The notes: generated by a model not told the origin, from the letters alone. A DNA stretch of 64,000 nt from Lonepinella sp051851555 (GCF_051851555.1 NZ_JBPDVH010000004.1:62001-126000), one strand, 5' to 3'. Shown: positions 33,930 through 43,461, numbered from the stretch's first letter. A program made the numbers and translations.

Positions 33930-36443
33930 TTAAATCGTCCGTTTCACTTCAACCACTTCAAATACTTCGATTTGGTCGCCGACTTTCACATCGTTGTAGT
34001 TTTTCACACCAATACCACATTCCATACCGTTACGCACTTCGCTTACGTCATCTTTGAAACGGCGGAGAGATTCTAATTCGCCCTCAAAAATCACCACGTT
34101 ATCACGTAATACACGGATTGGATTGTTACGTTTCACCACACCTTCTGTCACCATACAGCCAGCAATCGCACCAAATTTTGGATGACGGAACACGTCACGC
34201 ACTTCTGCCAAGCCGATAATTTCTTGTTTGAATTCAGGTTGTAACATACCGCTCATGGCGGCTTTGATTTCGTTAAGCAATTCATAAATAATAGAATAAT
34301 AACGTAAATCAATATGTTCATTTTCAATAATACGACGAGCAGACGCATCCGCACGGACATTAAAGCCGACCATAATTGCATTAGATGCAGCGGCTAAGGT
34401 TGCGTCTGTTTCAGTAATACCACCGACACCAGAACCCACCACTTTCACTTTCACTTCGTCGGTTGAAAGTTCTTGTAAAGATTGAACAATGGCTTCGACG
34501 GAACCTTGTACGTCGGCTTTCACGATCACGTTTAATTCGGCTAAATCGCCCTCGGCCATGTTGCTAAACATATTTTCCAATTTGGCTTTTTGCTGACGAG
34601 CCAATTTCACATCACGGAATTTACCTTGACGATATAATGCCACTTCACGTGCTTTTTTCTCGTCACGTACCACGGTGGCCTCATCACCAGCGGCTGGTAC
34701 GCCAGATAAGCCTAACACTTCCACTGGAATAGATGGGCCGGCATTGTCAATTTCTTTACCGTTTTCATCTCGCATCGCACGTACACGACCGTATTCAAAA
34801 CCACAAAGTACAATGTCGCCACGGTTTAACGTTCCCGATTGAACAAGGATCGTCGCCACGGGGCCACGGCCTTTGTCTAAGTAAGATTCAATCACCACAC
34901 CGCTTGCCATACCGTCTTTAATCGCGGTTAATTCAAGCACTTCAGATTGCAATAGAATCGCATCAAGTAATTCATCTACGCCCGTCCCTTTTTTAGCGGA
35001 CACATACACAAATTGCACGTCACCACCAAATTTTTCAGCAACCACTTCATATTGCAATAATTCTTGCTCTACACGATCGGGGTTGGCCTCAGGTTTATCA
35101 ATTTTATTCACGGCCACCACAATCGGCACACCGGCGGCTTTCGCATGTTGGACCGCCTCAATGGTTTGTGGCATTACGCCATCATCAGCCGCCACCACCA
35201 ACACCACAATGTCCGTGGCTTTCGCACCACGAGCACGCATGGAAGTAAAGGCCGCATGTCCCGGCGTATCTAAGAAAGTAATCACTTTTCCTTTGGTTTC
35301 AACATGATACGCACCGATATGTTGGGTGATTCCACCGGCCTCACCGGCAGCCACTTTGGCTTTACGAATATAGTCAAGTAACGACGTTTTACCGTGGTCA
35401 ACGTGACCCATAATGGTCACCACTGGGGCACGATTGACTTTTTCTGCCTCAATATCACGGTCGCCTAAGACGGATTCTTCTAACTCATTTTCTTTACGCA
35501 AGATCACTTTGTGACCCAATTCTTCCGCCACCAGTTGTGCGGTTTCTTGGTCAATCACTTGGTTAATGGTCACCATTTCGCCCATTTTCATCATGGTTTT
35601 AATGATTTCAGAGGCTTTAATCGCCATTTTGTTGGCTAATTCTGCCACGGTAATGGTTTCACCGATCACCACATCACGGTTAACGGCTACCGCAGGTTTA
35701 GTAAAGGCTTGTTGAATGGAACTGCCTTTTTTACCTTGTTTACCTTTGCCTTTAAAATCTTTTTGGTTGCGACGATCCGATTGGCGTTCATTTTTATTGC
35801 CTTTATCGTCATCACGTCCGCCTTTTTTGGCTTTAGTAACTTTATTTTTACCCCCACGGCCACGGCTTTCATTGCGACGAACATTTTCTTCTTCCGCATC
35901 ACGAGCATAGCTTGAAGTTAAATGATAATCCGCAAATTCTTCTGTACTGCTACTTTCGCTGCTGTCATCACGTTCCGCATAGCGTTTGGCCTCTTCGGCC
36001 GCTTTGCGTGCTTGTTCTTCCGCTTTTTGGCGGGCTAATTCATCCGCTTTACGACGTAATTCTGCCTCTTCTGCACGGCGTTTTTCTTTTTCTGGATCTA
36101 ACGGTTTTTGCACCGCACTTTTTTCTGGTTTAGATTTCAATTCCACTTTGGCTTTGACTAAATCCGATTTGATTTCCAGCTCTTTTTTGCCTTTTTCGTT
36201 CGCTTTCTGAGCGGCCTCATTTTTCGCTTGTTGTTGGGCTTTTTGTTCTGCCTCTTTTTGTGCTTTTAAACGAGCCTCTTCTGCTGCTTTTTTAGCCGCC
36301 TCAGTGTCAATTTTACGTGATTTACGCACTTCAACCTGTACCGCTTTGGCTTTACCTGTTGGTGTAGTCGTACTCACTGTGGTTTTGGTACGGCGTTGTA
36401 AGCTCAATTTTTTAGGGGCTTGATTTTCTATTTTATCTGTCAT
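33930..36443 (-). CDS. infB: Translation initiation factor IF-2
   Basis: The 837-residue GTPase brings fMet-tRNA to the 30S subunit and promotes subunit joining. The N-terminal 300 residues are low-complexity, rich in Lys, Glu, Ala and Arg. The G domain begins with GHVDHGKT at 346-353, followed by DTPGHAAF and NKIDKP. The C-terminal beta-barrel domain that binds fMet is intact through GVKNYNDVKVGDQIEVFE. Whether an internal start gives a shorter form, as in E. coli, cannot be told. An uptake signal is at 36112-36120. Confidence 0.98.
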   Translation of the reverse strand: MTDKIENQAPKKLSLQRRTKTTVSTTTPTGKAKAVQVEVRKSRKIDTEAAKKAAEEARLKAQKEAEQKAQQQAKNEAAQKANEKGKKELEIKSDLVKAKVELKSKPEKSAVQKPLDPEKEKRRAEEAELRRKADELARQKAEEQARKAAEEAKRYAERDDSSESSSTEEFADYHLTSSYARDAEEENVRRNESRGRGGKNKVTKAKKGGRDDDKGNKNERQSDRRNQKDFKGKGKQGKKGSSIQQAFTKPAVAVNRDVVIGETITVAELANKMAIKASEIIKTMMKMGEMVTINQVIDQETAQLVAEELGHKVILRKENELEESVLGDRDIEAEKVNRAPVVTIMGHVDHGKTSLLDYIRKAKVAAGEAGGITQHIGAYHVETKGKVITFLDTPGHAAFTSMRARGAKATDIVVLVVAADDGVMPQTIEAVQHAKAAGVPIVVAVNKIDKPEANPDRVEQELLQYEVVAEKFGGDVQFVYVSAKKGTGVDELLDAILLQSEVLELTAIKDGMASGVVIESYLDKGRGPVATILVQSGTLNRGDIVLCGFEYGRVRAMRDENGKEIDNAGPSIPVEVLGLSGVPAAGDEATVVRDEKKAREVALYRQGKFRDVKLARQQKAKLENMFSNMAEGDLAELNVIVKADVQGSVEAIVQSLQELSTDEVKVKVVGSGVGGITETDATLAAASNAIMVGFNVRADASARRIIENEHIDLRYYSIIYELLNEIKAAMSGMLQPEFKQEIIGLAEVRDVFRHPKFGAIAGCMVTEGVVKRNNPIRVLRDNVVIFEGELESLRRFKDDVSEVRNGMECGIGVKNYNDVKVGDQIEVFEVVEVKRTI

Positions 36444-36463
36444 ACTGTTTCTCCTTACAACGA

Positions 36464-37996
36464 TTAACTAAACCAACAGATTTCACGTGCTGCCATAATT
36501 AATTCAGCGGCTTTTTCTGGGCTTAATTCTTCAATTTCTGCTAAATCATCAACACCTTGTTCAGCTAATTCTTCCAGTGTCACGATACCTTGCTCGGCCA
36601 ATTTAAAGGCGATATGGCGTTCCATGCCGTCAAGATTTAATAAGCGATCTTCAATGTGTGCCGATTCCAAGGCTTTTTCTTCCGCTAACGCCGTGGCGGT
36701 AATCACATTTTTAGCTCGGGTTTGTAATTCTTCAATTAAATCTTCATCTTCTAAACCGTCAATAGCGGTTAATTCACTGACCGACACATAAGCAATTTCT
36801 TCTAAAGAAGTAAAACCTTCATCAATTAAGATTTGTGCAAAATCTTCATCAATTTCAAGGGCCGACATAAATAATTTTAAGATTTTATTATCTTCCGCTT
36901 GGTGTTTTTCATTTAACTCATCGGTGGTCATCACATTTAATGTCCAGCCAGTTAACTGCGTGGCTAAACGGACATTTTGTCCATTACGACCAATGGCTTG
37001 GGCCAAATTCGCTCCCTCAACCGCAATGTCCATGGAATGATTATCTTCATCCACCACGATAGAACTCACATCCGCAGGGGCCATGGCATTAATCACATAT
37101 TGTGCCGGATTGTCGTCCCAAAGCACGATATCCACACGCTCACCACCTAATTCATTGGTAATGGCTTGCACTCTCGCCCCACGCATGCCCACACAGGCAC
37201 CCACGGGATCAATGCGTTTATCACTGCTTTTCACAGCAATTTTCGCTCTTGAACCGGGATCACGTGCGGAGCCTTTGATTTCAATCACTTCTTCGCCAAT
37301 TTCTGGCACTTCCAAACGGAATAATTCTTCTAACATCACCGGTTTGGCACGAGTAACAAATAATTGCGCCCCTTTGCTTTCAGGGCTGACTTTGTATAAC
37401 ACGCCTCGCACACGGTCACCGGGGCGGAAATTTTCACGTGGCAACATATCTTCACGCACAATCACGGCCTCGGCTTTCACCGGATCTTCTTTGTTCCCAA
37501 TTAATTCTAAAATAATGGTTTCACGGTTGACTTTTTTCACCGTACCAATCACGATTTTGCCTTCTTCGCTGATAAACTGTTCCACCACACGGCTACGTTC
37601 TGCATCACGAATCTTGGTACTGATCACTTGGCGAGCGGTTTGCATGGTAATACGGTCAAAGGCCACGGATTCAATTTGATCTTCCACAAAATCGCCTAAC
37701 TGAATCTCAGGTTCATCTAAGCGAGCAGCCTCTAAAGTAATTTCTTTCGTCGGGTTAGTGACTTCTTCCACCACCATCCAACGACGGAATGTATCAAATT
37801 CACCGGTTTTTGGATCAATCACCACACGCACATCAATTTCAGACGGTTTTTCCACCCCTAAACGCTCTTGTTTTTGTGCATGTTTCTTCTTAGTTGACAG
37901 TGCAATGGCACTTTCTAAGGCTTCAAAAATCACTTCTTTCGGTAGGGATTTCTCGTTAGACACAGCTTCCGCTGCAAATAAAATCTCTTTACTCAT
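36464..37996 (-). CDS. nusA: Transcription termination/antitermination factor NusA
   Basis: The 510-residue protein binds RNA polymerase and controls pausing, termination and antitermination. In order it has an N-terminal polymerase-binding domain, an S1 domain (about 135-200), KH1/KH2 domains (KIAVKSSDKRIDPVGACVGMRGARV, EGANLAQAIGRNGQNVRLA), and two acidic C-terminal repeats. Length is slightly more than E. coli (495). It lies between rimP and infB in the usual order. Confidence 0.98.
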   Translation of the reverse strand: MSKEILFAAEAVSNEKSLPKEVIFEALESAIALSTKKKHAQKQERLGVEKPSEIDVRVVIDPKTGEFDTFRRWMVVEEVTNPTKEITLEAARLDEPEIQLGDFVEDQIESVAFDRITMQTARQVISTKIRDAERSRVVEQFISEEGKIVIGTVKKVNRETIILELIGNKEDPVKAEAVIVREDMLPRENFRPGDRVRGVLYKVSPESKGAQLFVTRAKPVMLEELFRLEVPEIGEEVIEIKGSARDPGSRAKIAVKSSDKRIDPVGACVGMRGARVQAITNELGGERVDIVLWDDNPAQYVINAMAPADVSSIVVDEDNHSMDIAVEGANLAQAIGRNGQNVRLATQLTGWTLNVMTTDELNEKHQAEDNKILKLFMSALEIDEDFAQILIDEGFTSLEEIAYVSVSELTAIDGLEDEDLIEELQTRAKNVITATALAEEKALESAHIEDRLLNLDGMERHIAFKLAEQGIVTLEELAEQGVDDLAEIEELSPEKAAELIMAAREICWFS

Positions 37997-38031
37997 TTTT
38001 TCATTATCCTTTTAATAGTTAAATTCAGTCA

Positions 38032-38487
38032 TTAAAATTTTGCCACCACGTGGGCTTTTTGAATATTGCCAAACACCAAGGTTTGCGGTTGATTATCCAC
38101 CATCAAGGTCAACATATCATTGTCAATTTTTTCCAATATGCCTTGCCATTTACGACGATCCGCCACCGGAATACGTAAATGTACGCTAATCTCTTTGCCT
38201 ACATAACGTTGATATTGTGCTAGGGTAAACAATGGGCGATCTAAACCCGGTGAGGACACTTCCAAATTGTATTTATCCGCAATGGGATCTTCCACATCTA
38301 AAATCGCACTCACCTGACGGCTGACATCGGCACAGTCTTCAATTCCCACACCGTCCTCTTTATCAATAAATAAACGTACGGTCATAAAACGACCAGTGCG
38401 TTGACATTCAATTCCCCACAGCTCACAGCCGAGATCTTGCACGGAATCTTGTAGTAATTCTGTTAATTTTTGTTCTAATGTTGCCAT
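38032..38487 (-). CDS. rimP: Ribosome maturation factor RimP
   Basis: The 151-residue protein supports maturation of the 30S subunit. It has the typical two-domain form, with the N-terminal CELWGIECQR/VRLFIDKEDGVGIEDCADVSRQ segment and LEVSSPGLDRPLFT, then a small SH3-like C-terminal domain. The position before nusA is conserved. It starts about 260 bases after the fMet tRNA gene. Confidence 0.96.
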   Translation of the reverse strand: MATLEQKLTELLQDSVQDLGCELWGIECQRTGRFMTVRLFIDKEDGVGIEDCADVSRQVSAILDVEDPIADKYNLEVSSPGLDRPLFTLAQYQRYVGKEISVHLRIPVADRRKWQGILEKIDNDMLTLMVDNQPQTLVFGNIQKAHVVAKF

Positions 38488-38542
38488 TGATTATCCTTGT
38501 TTTTCCCTTTGTCACGTTATAGCCGATAATCACCCATAATCA

Positions 38543-38608
38543 TGTAGGGGCGTATTGCATACGCCCTGCGGTTCAATCGGTTTTGGGCGTATGCCATACG
38601 CCCCTACA
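38543..38608. repeat. 24-bp inverted repeat of the GTAGGGGCGTA type
   Basis: Arms 38543-38566 (TGTAGGGGCGTATTGCATACGCCC) and 38585-38608 are inverted copies with one mismatch and an 18-base spacer. Each arm itself holds a shorter palindrome (GGGCGTATGCCATACGCCC). It is a noncoding repeat between the fMet tRNA gene and rimP, and would fold into a strong hairpin in the transcript. Confidence 0.85.
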
Positions 38609-38625
38609 TTTTATCTTAAACAGGC

Positions 38626-38650
38626 ACAAAAAAAGGGCCTAAAAGCCCAG
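38626..38650 (-). terminator. Second, weaker terminator after the fMet tRNA gene
   Basis: On the minus strand GGGC-TTTTAG-GCCC (38635-38648) is followed by TTTTTTTGTG. The stem is only 4-5 bp but the T-run is long. Confidence 0.6.
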
Positions 38651-38671
38651 TGTAAATGTCCAAATTTTACG

Positions 38672-38703
38672 TACAAAAAAACCCAAATTCCAAATTTGGG
38701 TTT
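38672..38703 (-). terminator. Intrinsic terminator of the fMet tRNA gene
   Basis: A perfect 11-bp stem AAACCCAAATT/AATTTGGGTTT (38679-38689 with 38693-38703) with a 3-base loop is followed by TTTTTTTGT on the minus strand. It lies about 46 bases past the tRNA 3' end. Confidence 0.9.
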
Positions 38704-38748
38704 CACTGAACCTTTATTTCCTTTCTGACTTATAAACCTTTCAGAAAG

Positions 38749-38825
<77 letters not shown>

Positions 38826-38842
38826 TCCGAAATATGGGGCAT

Positions 38843-38870
38843 ATTATACATAAAATTTGTGAAAATACAA
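38843..38870 (-). promoter_or_regulatory. Promoter of the fMet tRNA gene
   Basis: On the minus strand TTGTAT (38865-38870) and TATAAT (38843-38848) are spaced by 16 bases, followed by a GCCCC discriminator typical of stringently controlled stable-RNA promoters, then the mature tRNA 5' end 17 bases past the -10. Confidence 0.8.
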
Positions 38871-38877
38871 GTCTTTT

Positions 38878-39000
38878 TTAAAATCCAATCCCTGTACCAA
38901 GAGAAACGCCAGCTCCGCCATTGCCTGCACCGAAACCACCACCAAACGTACAAGCAGAAAGCAAACTCACTGCTAATATCAACAAAATACTTTTTTTCAT
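38878..39000 (-). CDS. 40-residue glycine-rich predicted lipoprotein
   Basis: A short frame encodes a signal peptide MKKSILLILAVSLLSAC with lipobox LSAC, so Cys17 would be lipidated, and a 23-residue mature tail TFGGGFGAGNGGAGVSLGTG... made mostly of glycine. AGGAAAG lies just upstream. The start is taken as the ATG at 39000, but ATGATG allows 39003. Its stop codon lies 7 bases from the -35 of the fMet tRNA promoter. The clean lipobox and ribosome-binding site make it likely real. Function is unknown; glycine-rich small entericidin-like lipoproteins are a loose comparison only. Confidence 0.7.
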   Translation of the reverse strand: MKKSILLILAVSLLSACTFGGGFGAGNGGAGVSLGTGIGF

Positions 39001-39109
39001 CATCTTTCCTAATATTAAATTAAAGGAAAATTGTACAGCAATTCGCAAAAACTGTTAAGATATAAAAAATTTATTTTAGCAAACATTCATTAACAAATAG
39101 GAAATCCTT

Positions 39110-39676
39110 ATGTTTAACAAATTTATGGTCTGTTGTAGCCTCGTCCTTGGTGTATTCACTTATTCGCAAGCACAAGCTGCCAATCCTTTTTCTATCAGCG
39201 AAAGCGAAGTGAATCATTATTTAGCGGAAAAATTAAATGTCGAAGACAAACTCGGCCTACCAGGTTTATTCAGCATGGATTACAAAGTTGAAAATCTACA
39301 AGCCAAAATCGGTGAAAATAATTCGGGACGTGTGGAACTCACTGGTACCATTGACAGTTCACTTAACCTCAGCAATAAAATTTATGCCGGTAAACTAAAC
39401 CTCACCTTTGACACCATTCCCTACTATAATGCAGAAAAAGGCGAAGTGTATTTAAAAGATCTACGAATTTTACGTTGGTCAGGTTCACCAGATAATTACG
39501 CCGCCCAACTCCAATCAGTTATGCCGTTTTTAAGTGACAGCATTGGAGCGTTATTATCCAGTATGCCGATTTATACCCTAGACGACAGCAAAGTGAGAGA
39601 TGCCCTCATCAAAAAATTTGCCAAAGGCATTACGGTTGAACCGGGTAAATTGTCAGTAGATGCGGGCATGCTATAA
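39110..39676 (+). CDS. Exported DUF1439 family (YceB-like) protein
   Basis: The 188-residue protein has a Sec signal peptide (MFNKFMVCCSLVLGVFTYSQAQA) with probable cleavage after AQA. The mature part, PFSISESEVNHYLAEKLNVEDKLGLPGLF...KVELTGTIDSSL..., matches DUF1439 proteins related to E. coli YceB, whose members are lipid-binding-like lipoproteins. Here the signal has cysteines at 8 and 9 but no clear lipobox before the mature start, so it is more likely periplasmic than lipidated. It is a single gene, divergent from the small lipoprotein. Confidence 0.78.
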   Translation: MFNKFMVCCSLVLGVFTYSQAQAANPFSISESEVNHYLAEKLNVEDKLGLPGLFSMDYKVENLQAKIGENNSGRVELTGTIDSSLNLSNKIYAGKLNLTFDTIPYYNAEKGEVYLKDLRILRWSGSPDNYAAQLQSVMPFLSDSIGALLSSMPIYTLDDSKVRDALIKKFAKGITVEPGKLSVDAGML

Positions 39677-39710
39677 CTTCGCATGAGGCCATAAGGTGCG
39701 AAAATGCACC

Positions 39711-40697
39711 TTAAGTATTACGGCAGACAATCTCTCGAACCAACAAGGTTGAATTGGCCACATGAGCTTGGCTCTGTAAGCGTTTAAATGTGAGATCCAA
39801 CAAGGAATCCACGACTTTATGGTGATTTTGTACGCTACAAATCACCTTATTTTCAAGTAAATCCAACATGTCATCATTCCCAAAGGTAGCGATCACCAAT
39901 TCTTTTGGAATTGATTTACGTTGACTTAATAACACGCTGAAAATACCTTGCAATAAGGTGAGCGAGGTCACAAAAATAGCGTCAGGCAACGGATTATGGC
40001 TTAACCATTGCGAAAAGGTTTTAGCACAACTTTCTTTATGGAAATGATCGGCATATAAAAACTCAGCCGATTTTGACCGCACTTCGAGGGCTTTACGAAA
40101 GCCAACTTCCCGTTCTCGACTGGTTTGTAATTCGGGCAAAGCGCCTAAAAATAGCACCTTGTCATAGGCATGTTGAAAAAGTTTTTCTGCCAAGTGGAAC
40201 GCATCTTGTTCATCATTAGTCAGCACATTTAACACGTTTTCCGCATTCACTCGGCGGTCAAACCCAATCACGGGGACTTTATGAGCATATTCTGCATAAA
40301 ACGGGTGATCAGAGGCCAATGCACTGGATACAATTAACGCATCCACATTACGCCGCAACAGTTGTTTTGCACAGCCCATTTCATTGTGTTCGTTATCATT
40401 AGAACAGCCGATCAAGAGCTGATAACCATTCTCACGGCAACGATTTTCTAATTGATTGGCAATTTTGGCATAACTCATGTTTTCAAAGTCAGGAATAATT
40501 AACCCAATCGTGCGACTTCTACCCACTCGTAAACTCGCTGCCAAGGCATTGGGCCTAAAGTCATGTTCATGGATTAATGCTTTGACTCTGGCAATGGTTT
40601 TATCACTTACTCGGTACTGCTTGGCCTTTCCATTGACCACATAACTGGCCGTGGTGCGTGACACCCCAGCTAATTTGGCTAATTCCTCTAACTTCAT
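39711..40697 (-). CDS. cra: LacI-family regulator Cra (FruR)
   Basis: The 328-residue repressor/activator of carbon flow should bind fructose phosphates and control glycolytic and gluconeogenic genes. The N-terminal HTH (LEELAKLAGVSRTTASYVVNGKAKQYRVSDKT) is nearly that of E. coli Cra, and the effector domain keeps SIGLIIPDFEN-like, NEMGCAKQLLRRNVDALIVSS and LQGIFSVLL. Cra rather than PurR or another LacI member is the best call. It lies downstream of rsmI on the same strand. An uptake signal is at 40076-40084. Confidence 0.9.
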   Translation of the reverse strand: MKLEELAKLAGVSRTTASYVVNGKAKQYRVSDKTIARVKALIHEHDFRPNALAASLRVGRSRTIGLIIPDFENMSYAKIANQLENRCRENGYQLLIGCSNDNEHNEMGCAKQLLRRNVDALIVSSALASDHPFYAEYAHKVPVIGFDRRVNAENVLNVLTNDEQDAFHLAEKLFQHAYDKVLFLGALPELQTSREREVGFRKALEVRSKSAEFLYADHFHKESCAKTFSQWLSHNPLPDAIFVTSLTLLQGIFSVLLSQRKSIPKELVIATFGNDDMLDLLENKVICSVQNHHKVVDSLLDLTFKRLQSQAHVANSTLLVREIVCRNT

Positions 40698-40777
40698 CGT
40701 TCCCTCAATACTGCAAAATTCCCAGTGTTGATTATAAATTCATTATCCAGTATAAATAAAGCATTGATTTTCAAAAG

Positions 40778-40793
40778 TTTGATCTAGATCGCA
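40778..40793 (-). promoter_or_regulatory. CRP-like site upstream of cra
   Basis: TTTGATCTAGATCGCA matches the CRP consensus TGTGATCTAGATCACA at 14 of 16 positions, with a perfect GATCTAGATC core. It lies 81 bases before the cra ATG and overlaps nothing coding except the 3' edge of the rsmI-cra gap. Confidence 0.55.
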
Positions 40794-40798
40794 AAATT

Positions 40799-41641
40799 TT
40801 AACCAAAATGCGCTAATCCATATTGATACAAGGCATTTTTCTTCTCGCCATAAAGTTCTGCCACAATCGCCGCTGCTTTTTTTAACGGCAATGCTTGGCT
40901 AATTAATTGTAAGGCTTTCACGACTTGTGGATCAAATGCCTCATTCTCCGTTTGGCGATACCCCTCAATAATTAACACCATTTCGCCTTTGGTACGATTG
41001 GGATCTTCCGCTAACCATTGGCGCAAATTCCCTACGTGATCGCCAGAAATCGTTTCCCATGTTTTGGTGATTTCTCGGGCAAGCACCACATAACGATCTG
41101 CTCCCAATACGGTTTCCACATCCGCCAAGGTGTCTGCAATACGGTGTGTACTTTCATAAAAGATCAACGTGCGGTCTTCTTTGGCTAAGTTTTCCAATTT
41201 ATCTCGGCGTGCCTTGCTTTTTGCGGGTAAAAAGCCCTCAAAACAAAAACGATCGGAGGCAATACCCGAGGCACATAAGGCGGTAATCGCCGCACAAGCC
41301 CCCGGCAATGGCACCACATTTAAATGTGCTTGACGACATTTTCGTACTAAGTGAAACCCCGGGTCGCTAATGAGTGGCGTACCCGCATCGGAAATTAAGG
41401 CAATATTTTGCCCTTGTTGTAATTTTTCCACTAATAAATCCGCTTTTTGCTGTTCATTATGATCATGTAACGCAAAAAACGGCTTTTTAATACCATAATG
41501 GCTTAATAATAAACCACTATGACGGGTGTCTTCCGCTGCAATTAAATCCACCTTGGAAAATACGTCTAATGCCCGTTGCGTAATGTCTTGTAAATTGCCA
41601 ATGGGCGTGGCAACGATATATAAAGTCCCTGAATTTGTCAT
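40799..41641 (-). CDS. rsmI: 16S rRNA 2'-O-ribose C1402 methyltransferase
   Basis: The 280-residue SAM-dependent enzyme methylates C1402 in the ribosomal P-site. It has the tetrapyrrole-methylase fold, with the N-terminal LYIVATPIGNLQDITQRAL, the AAEDTRHSGLLLSHYGI and ALISDAGTPLISDPG motifs. It is divergent from lpoA, as yraL is from yraM in E. coli. Confidence 0.97.
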   Translation of the reverse strand: MTNSGTLYIVATPIGNLQDITQRALDVFSKVDLIAAEDTRHSGLLLSHYGIKKPFFALHDHNEQQKADLLVEKLQQGQNIALISDAGTPLISDPGFHLVRKCRQAHLNVVPLPGACAAITALCASGIASDRFCFEGFLPAKSKARRDKLENLAKEDRTLIFYESTHRIADTLADVETVLGADRYVVLAREITKTWETISGDHVGNLRQWLAEDPNRTKGEMVLIIEGYRQTENEAFDPQVVKALQLISQALPLKKAAAIVAELYGEKKNALYQYGLAHFG

Positions 41642-41715
41642 TTTATCTCTTCTTTTATTGCTTTTAATTGATGAGCGAAGTAAGATCTACACTTCTTTCT
41701 TATCACGGAGTTATT

Positions 41716-43461
41716 ATGTCTATTCTATTACAAGGGACGAAATTTAAAAAACGTTTAATGCCACTTTTATTTCCTGTGTTATTGGCAGGCTGTACAAACT
41801 TATTCGGAAGTGACTTTGATCAAACCTTAAAATTGGACGCCAATGCCAGTTCCGATTTTTATATGAATAAAATAGCCCAAACCCAAGAATTAGAAGATAA
41901 ACAAACCTATAAACTTTTAGCCGCTCGTGTCTTAATCACGGAAAATAAAGTGGCGCAAGCCGAGGCCTTATTAGCAGAGTTAAATCTCAAAGAACTCACG
42001 CCAGAACAATTATTAGATAAATCCATTATTGACGCCCATATTTCTGCGGCCAAACAACAGAATAGCCAAGCCGAAAGCCAATTAAAATTGATTAATTTGG
42101 CGCAACTTAGCCCGTCACAAAGCGCCCGTTATTATGAAGTTTCCGCACGTATTGCGGAAAACCAAAATCAATTTATGGATGCCGTCAAAGCCCGTATTAA
42201 AATTGACAGCTATCTTACTGACGTTCAACGCAAACAAGACAATATTGACGACATTTGGGCGTTATTACGCAAAACCAATAAAGGCACCGTAAACAGTACA
42301 TCTGCTGACGGGGATGTTTCCTTAGGCGGTTGGCTCGCTTTAGCGCAAGCCTACAATGACAACATTAATCAACCAACCCAATTAAGCCAAGCCTTACAAA
42401 ATTGGAAAACCGCTTACTCAACCCATAGTGCGGCCTATTTATTCCCAACAGAATTAAAAAGTTTATCCAATTTCCAACAAACACAAGTCAACAAAGTAGC
42501 ATTGTTATTGCCTTTAAGCGGGGATGCACAATTAATCGGTAGTACCGTGAAATCGGGGTTCGATAACGCCAAAGGTGAAACAAGTGAAAGTGAGAGCAAT
42601 ATTCAAGTTGATGTGATTGATACCATGACAACGGATATTCCAACTGCCATTGAACAAGCCAAACAATCGGGCGCCATGGCTGTCGTGGGGCCATTGTTAA
42701 AAAACAATGTGGATGTGGTGTTAAGTAACCCAAGCAGCATTCAAGGCTTGAATGTGTTAGCTTTAAATTCCACCCCAAATGCTCGTGCTGTCAGTCAGCT
42801 TTGTTATTATGGTTTAGCCCCTGAAGATGAAGCCGAATCTGCTGCCGATAAAATGTGGAATGATAACATTCGCTCTCCGTTAGTCATGGTGCCGCAATCT
42901 GACTTAGGGCAACGCACCGCCAGTGCTTTTACCGTACGTTGGCAACAACTGTCTGGCACCGATGCCAATATCCGTTTCTATAATCAAGCACAAGATATTG
43001 CACTTGCCTTAGAAGAAGGCGCCAGTAAACAAGCGGAAGCTATGTATATTGTGGCCTTAAGCGAACAATTAAGCGAACTCAAATCCGTAATTGACAATGT
43101 CAATCCAAATCTCACATTATACGCTAGCTCTCGCAGTAATTCCGCCAACAATACGCCAGAATACCGTTTACAAATGAATGGGTTACAATTTAGTGATATT
43201 CCATTCTTTAAAGAAACGGATTCTGAACAATATAAAACGATTGAAAGCAAAACTGGTGGTGACTATTCCTTAATGCGATTATATGCCATGGGTGCAGATG
43301 CGTGGTTATTAATTAATAAATTCAATGAATTACGTCAAGTTCCCGGTTATTCTGTGAGTGGATTAACGGGTAAACTTAGCGCTGGCCCGAACTGTAATAT
43401 TGAACGTGATATGACTTGGTTCCAATACCAAGATGGCAATATCAATACCATTAAAAACTAA
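41716..43461 (+). CDS. lpoA: Penicillin-binding protein activator LpoA
   Basis: The 581-residue outer-membrane lipoprotein activates PBP1A for peptidoglycan synthesis. The signal ends in VLLAGC, so Cys26 is lipidated. The N-terminal part is a TPR-like helical domain, and the C-terminal part (from about residue 255, VALLLPLSGDAQLIGSTVKSGF) is a periplasmic-binding-protein-like domain. The ATG at 41716 is chosen over one at 41668 because CGGAG lies 5 bases upstream and the signal then has normal length. H. influenzae LpoA is about 575 residues. Confidence 0.94.
   Translation: MSILLQGTKFKKRLMPLLFPVLLAGCTNLFGSDFDQTLKLDANASSDFYMNKIAQTQELEDKQTYKLLAARVLITENKVAQAEALLAELNLKELTPEQLLDKSIIDAHISAAKQQNSQAESQLKLINLAQLSPSQSARYYEVSARIAENQNQFMDAVKARIKIDSYLTDVQRKQDNIDDIWALLRKTNKGTVNSTSADGDVSLGGWLALAQAYNDNINQPTQLSQALQNWKTAYSTHSAAYLFPTELKSLSNFQQTQVNKVALLLPLSGDAQLIGSTVKSGFDNAKGETSESESNIQVDVIDTMTTDIPTAIEQAKQSGAMAVVGPLLKNNVDVVLSNPSSIQGLNVLALNSTPNARAVSQLCYYGLAPEDEAESAADKMWNDNIRSPLVMVPQSDLGQRTASAFTVRWQQLSGTDANIRFYNQAQDIALALEEGASKQAEAMYIVALSEQLSELKSVIDNVNPNLTLYASSRSNSANNTPEYRLQMNGLQFSDIPFFKETDSEQYKTIESKTGGDYSLMRLYAMGADAWLLINKFNELRQVPGYSVSGLTGKLSAGPNCNIERDMTWFQYQDGNINTIKN

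Noticed and set aside
37083..37679. 198-codon frame antisense to nusA
   Set aside because: It lies wholly opposite a conserved KH/S1 region of nusA, has no ribosome-binding site or family motif, and its composition mirrors the real gene's codon pattern.
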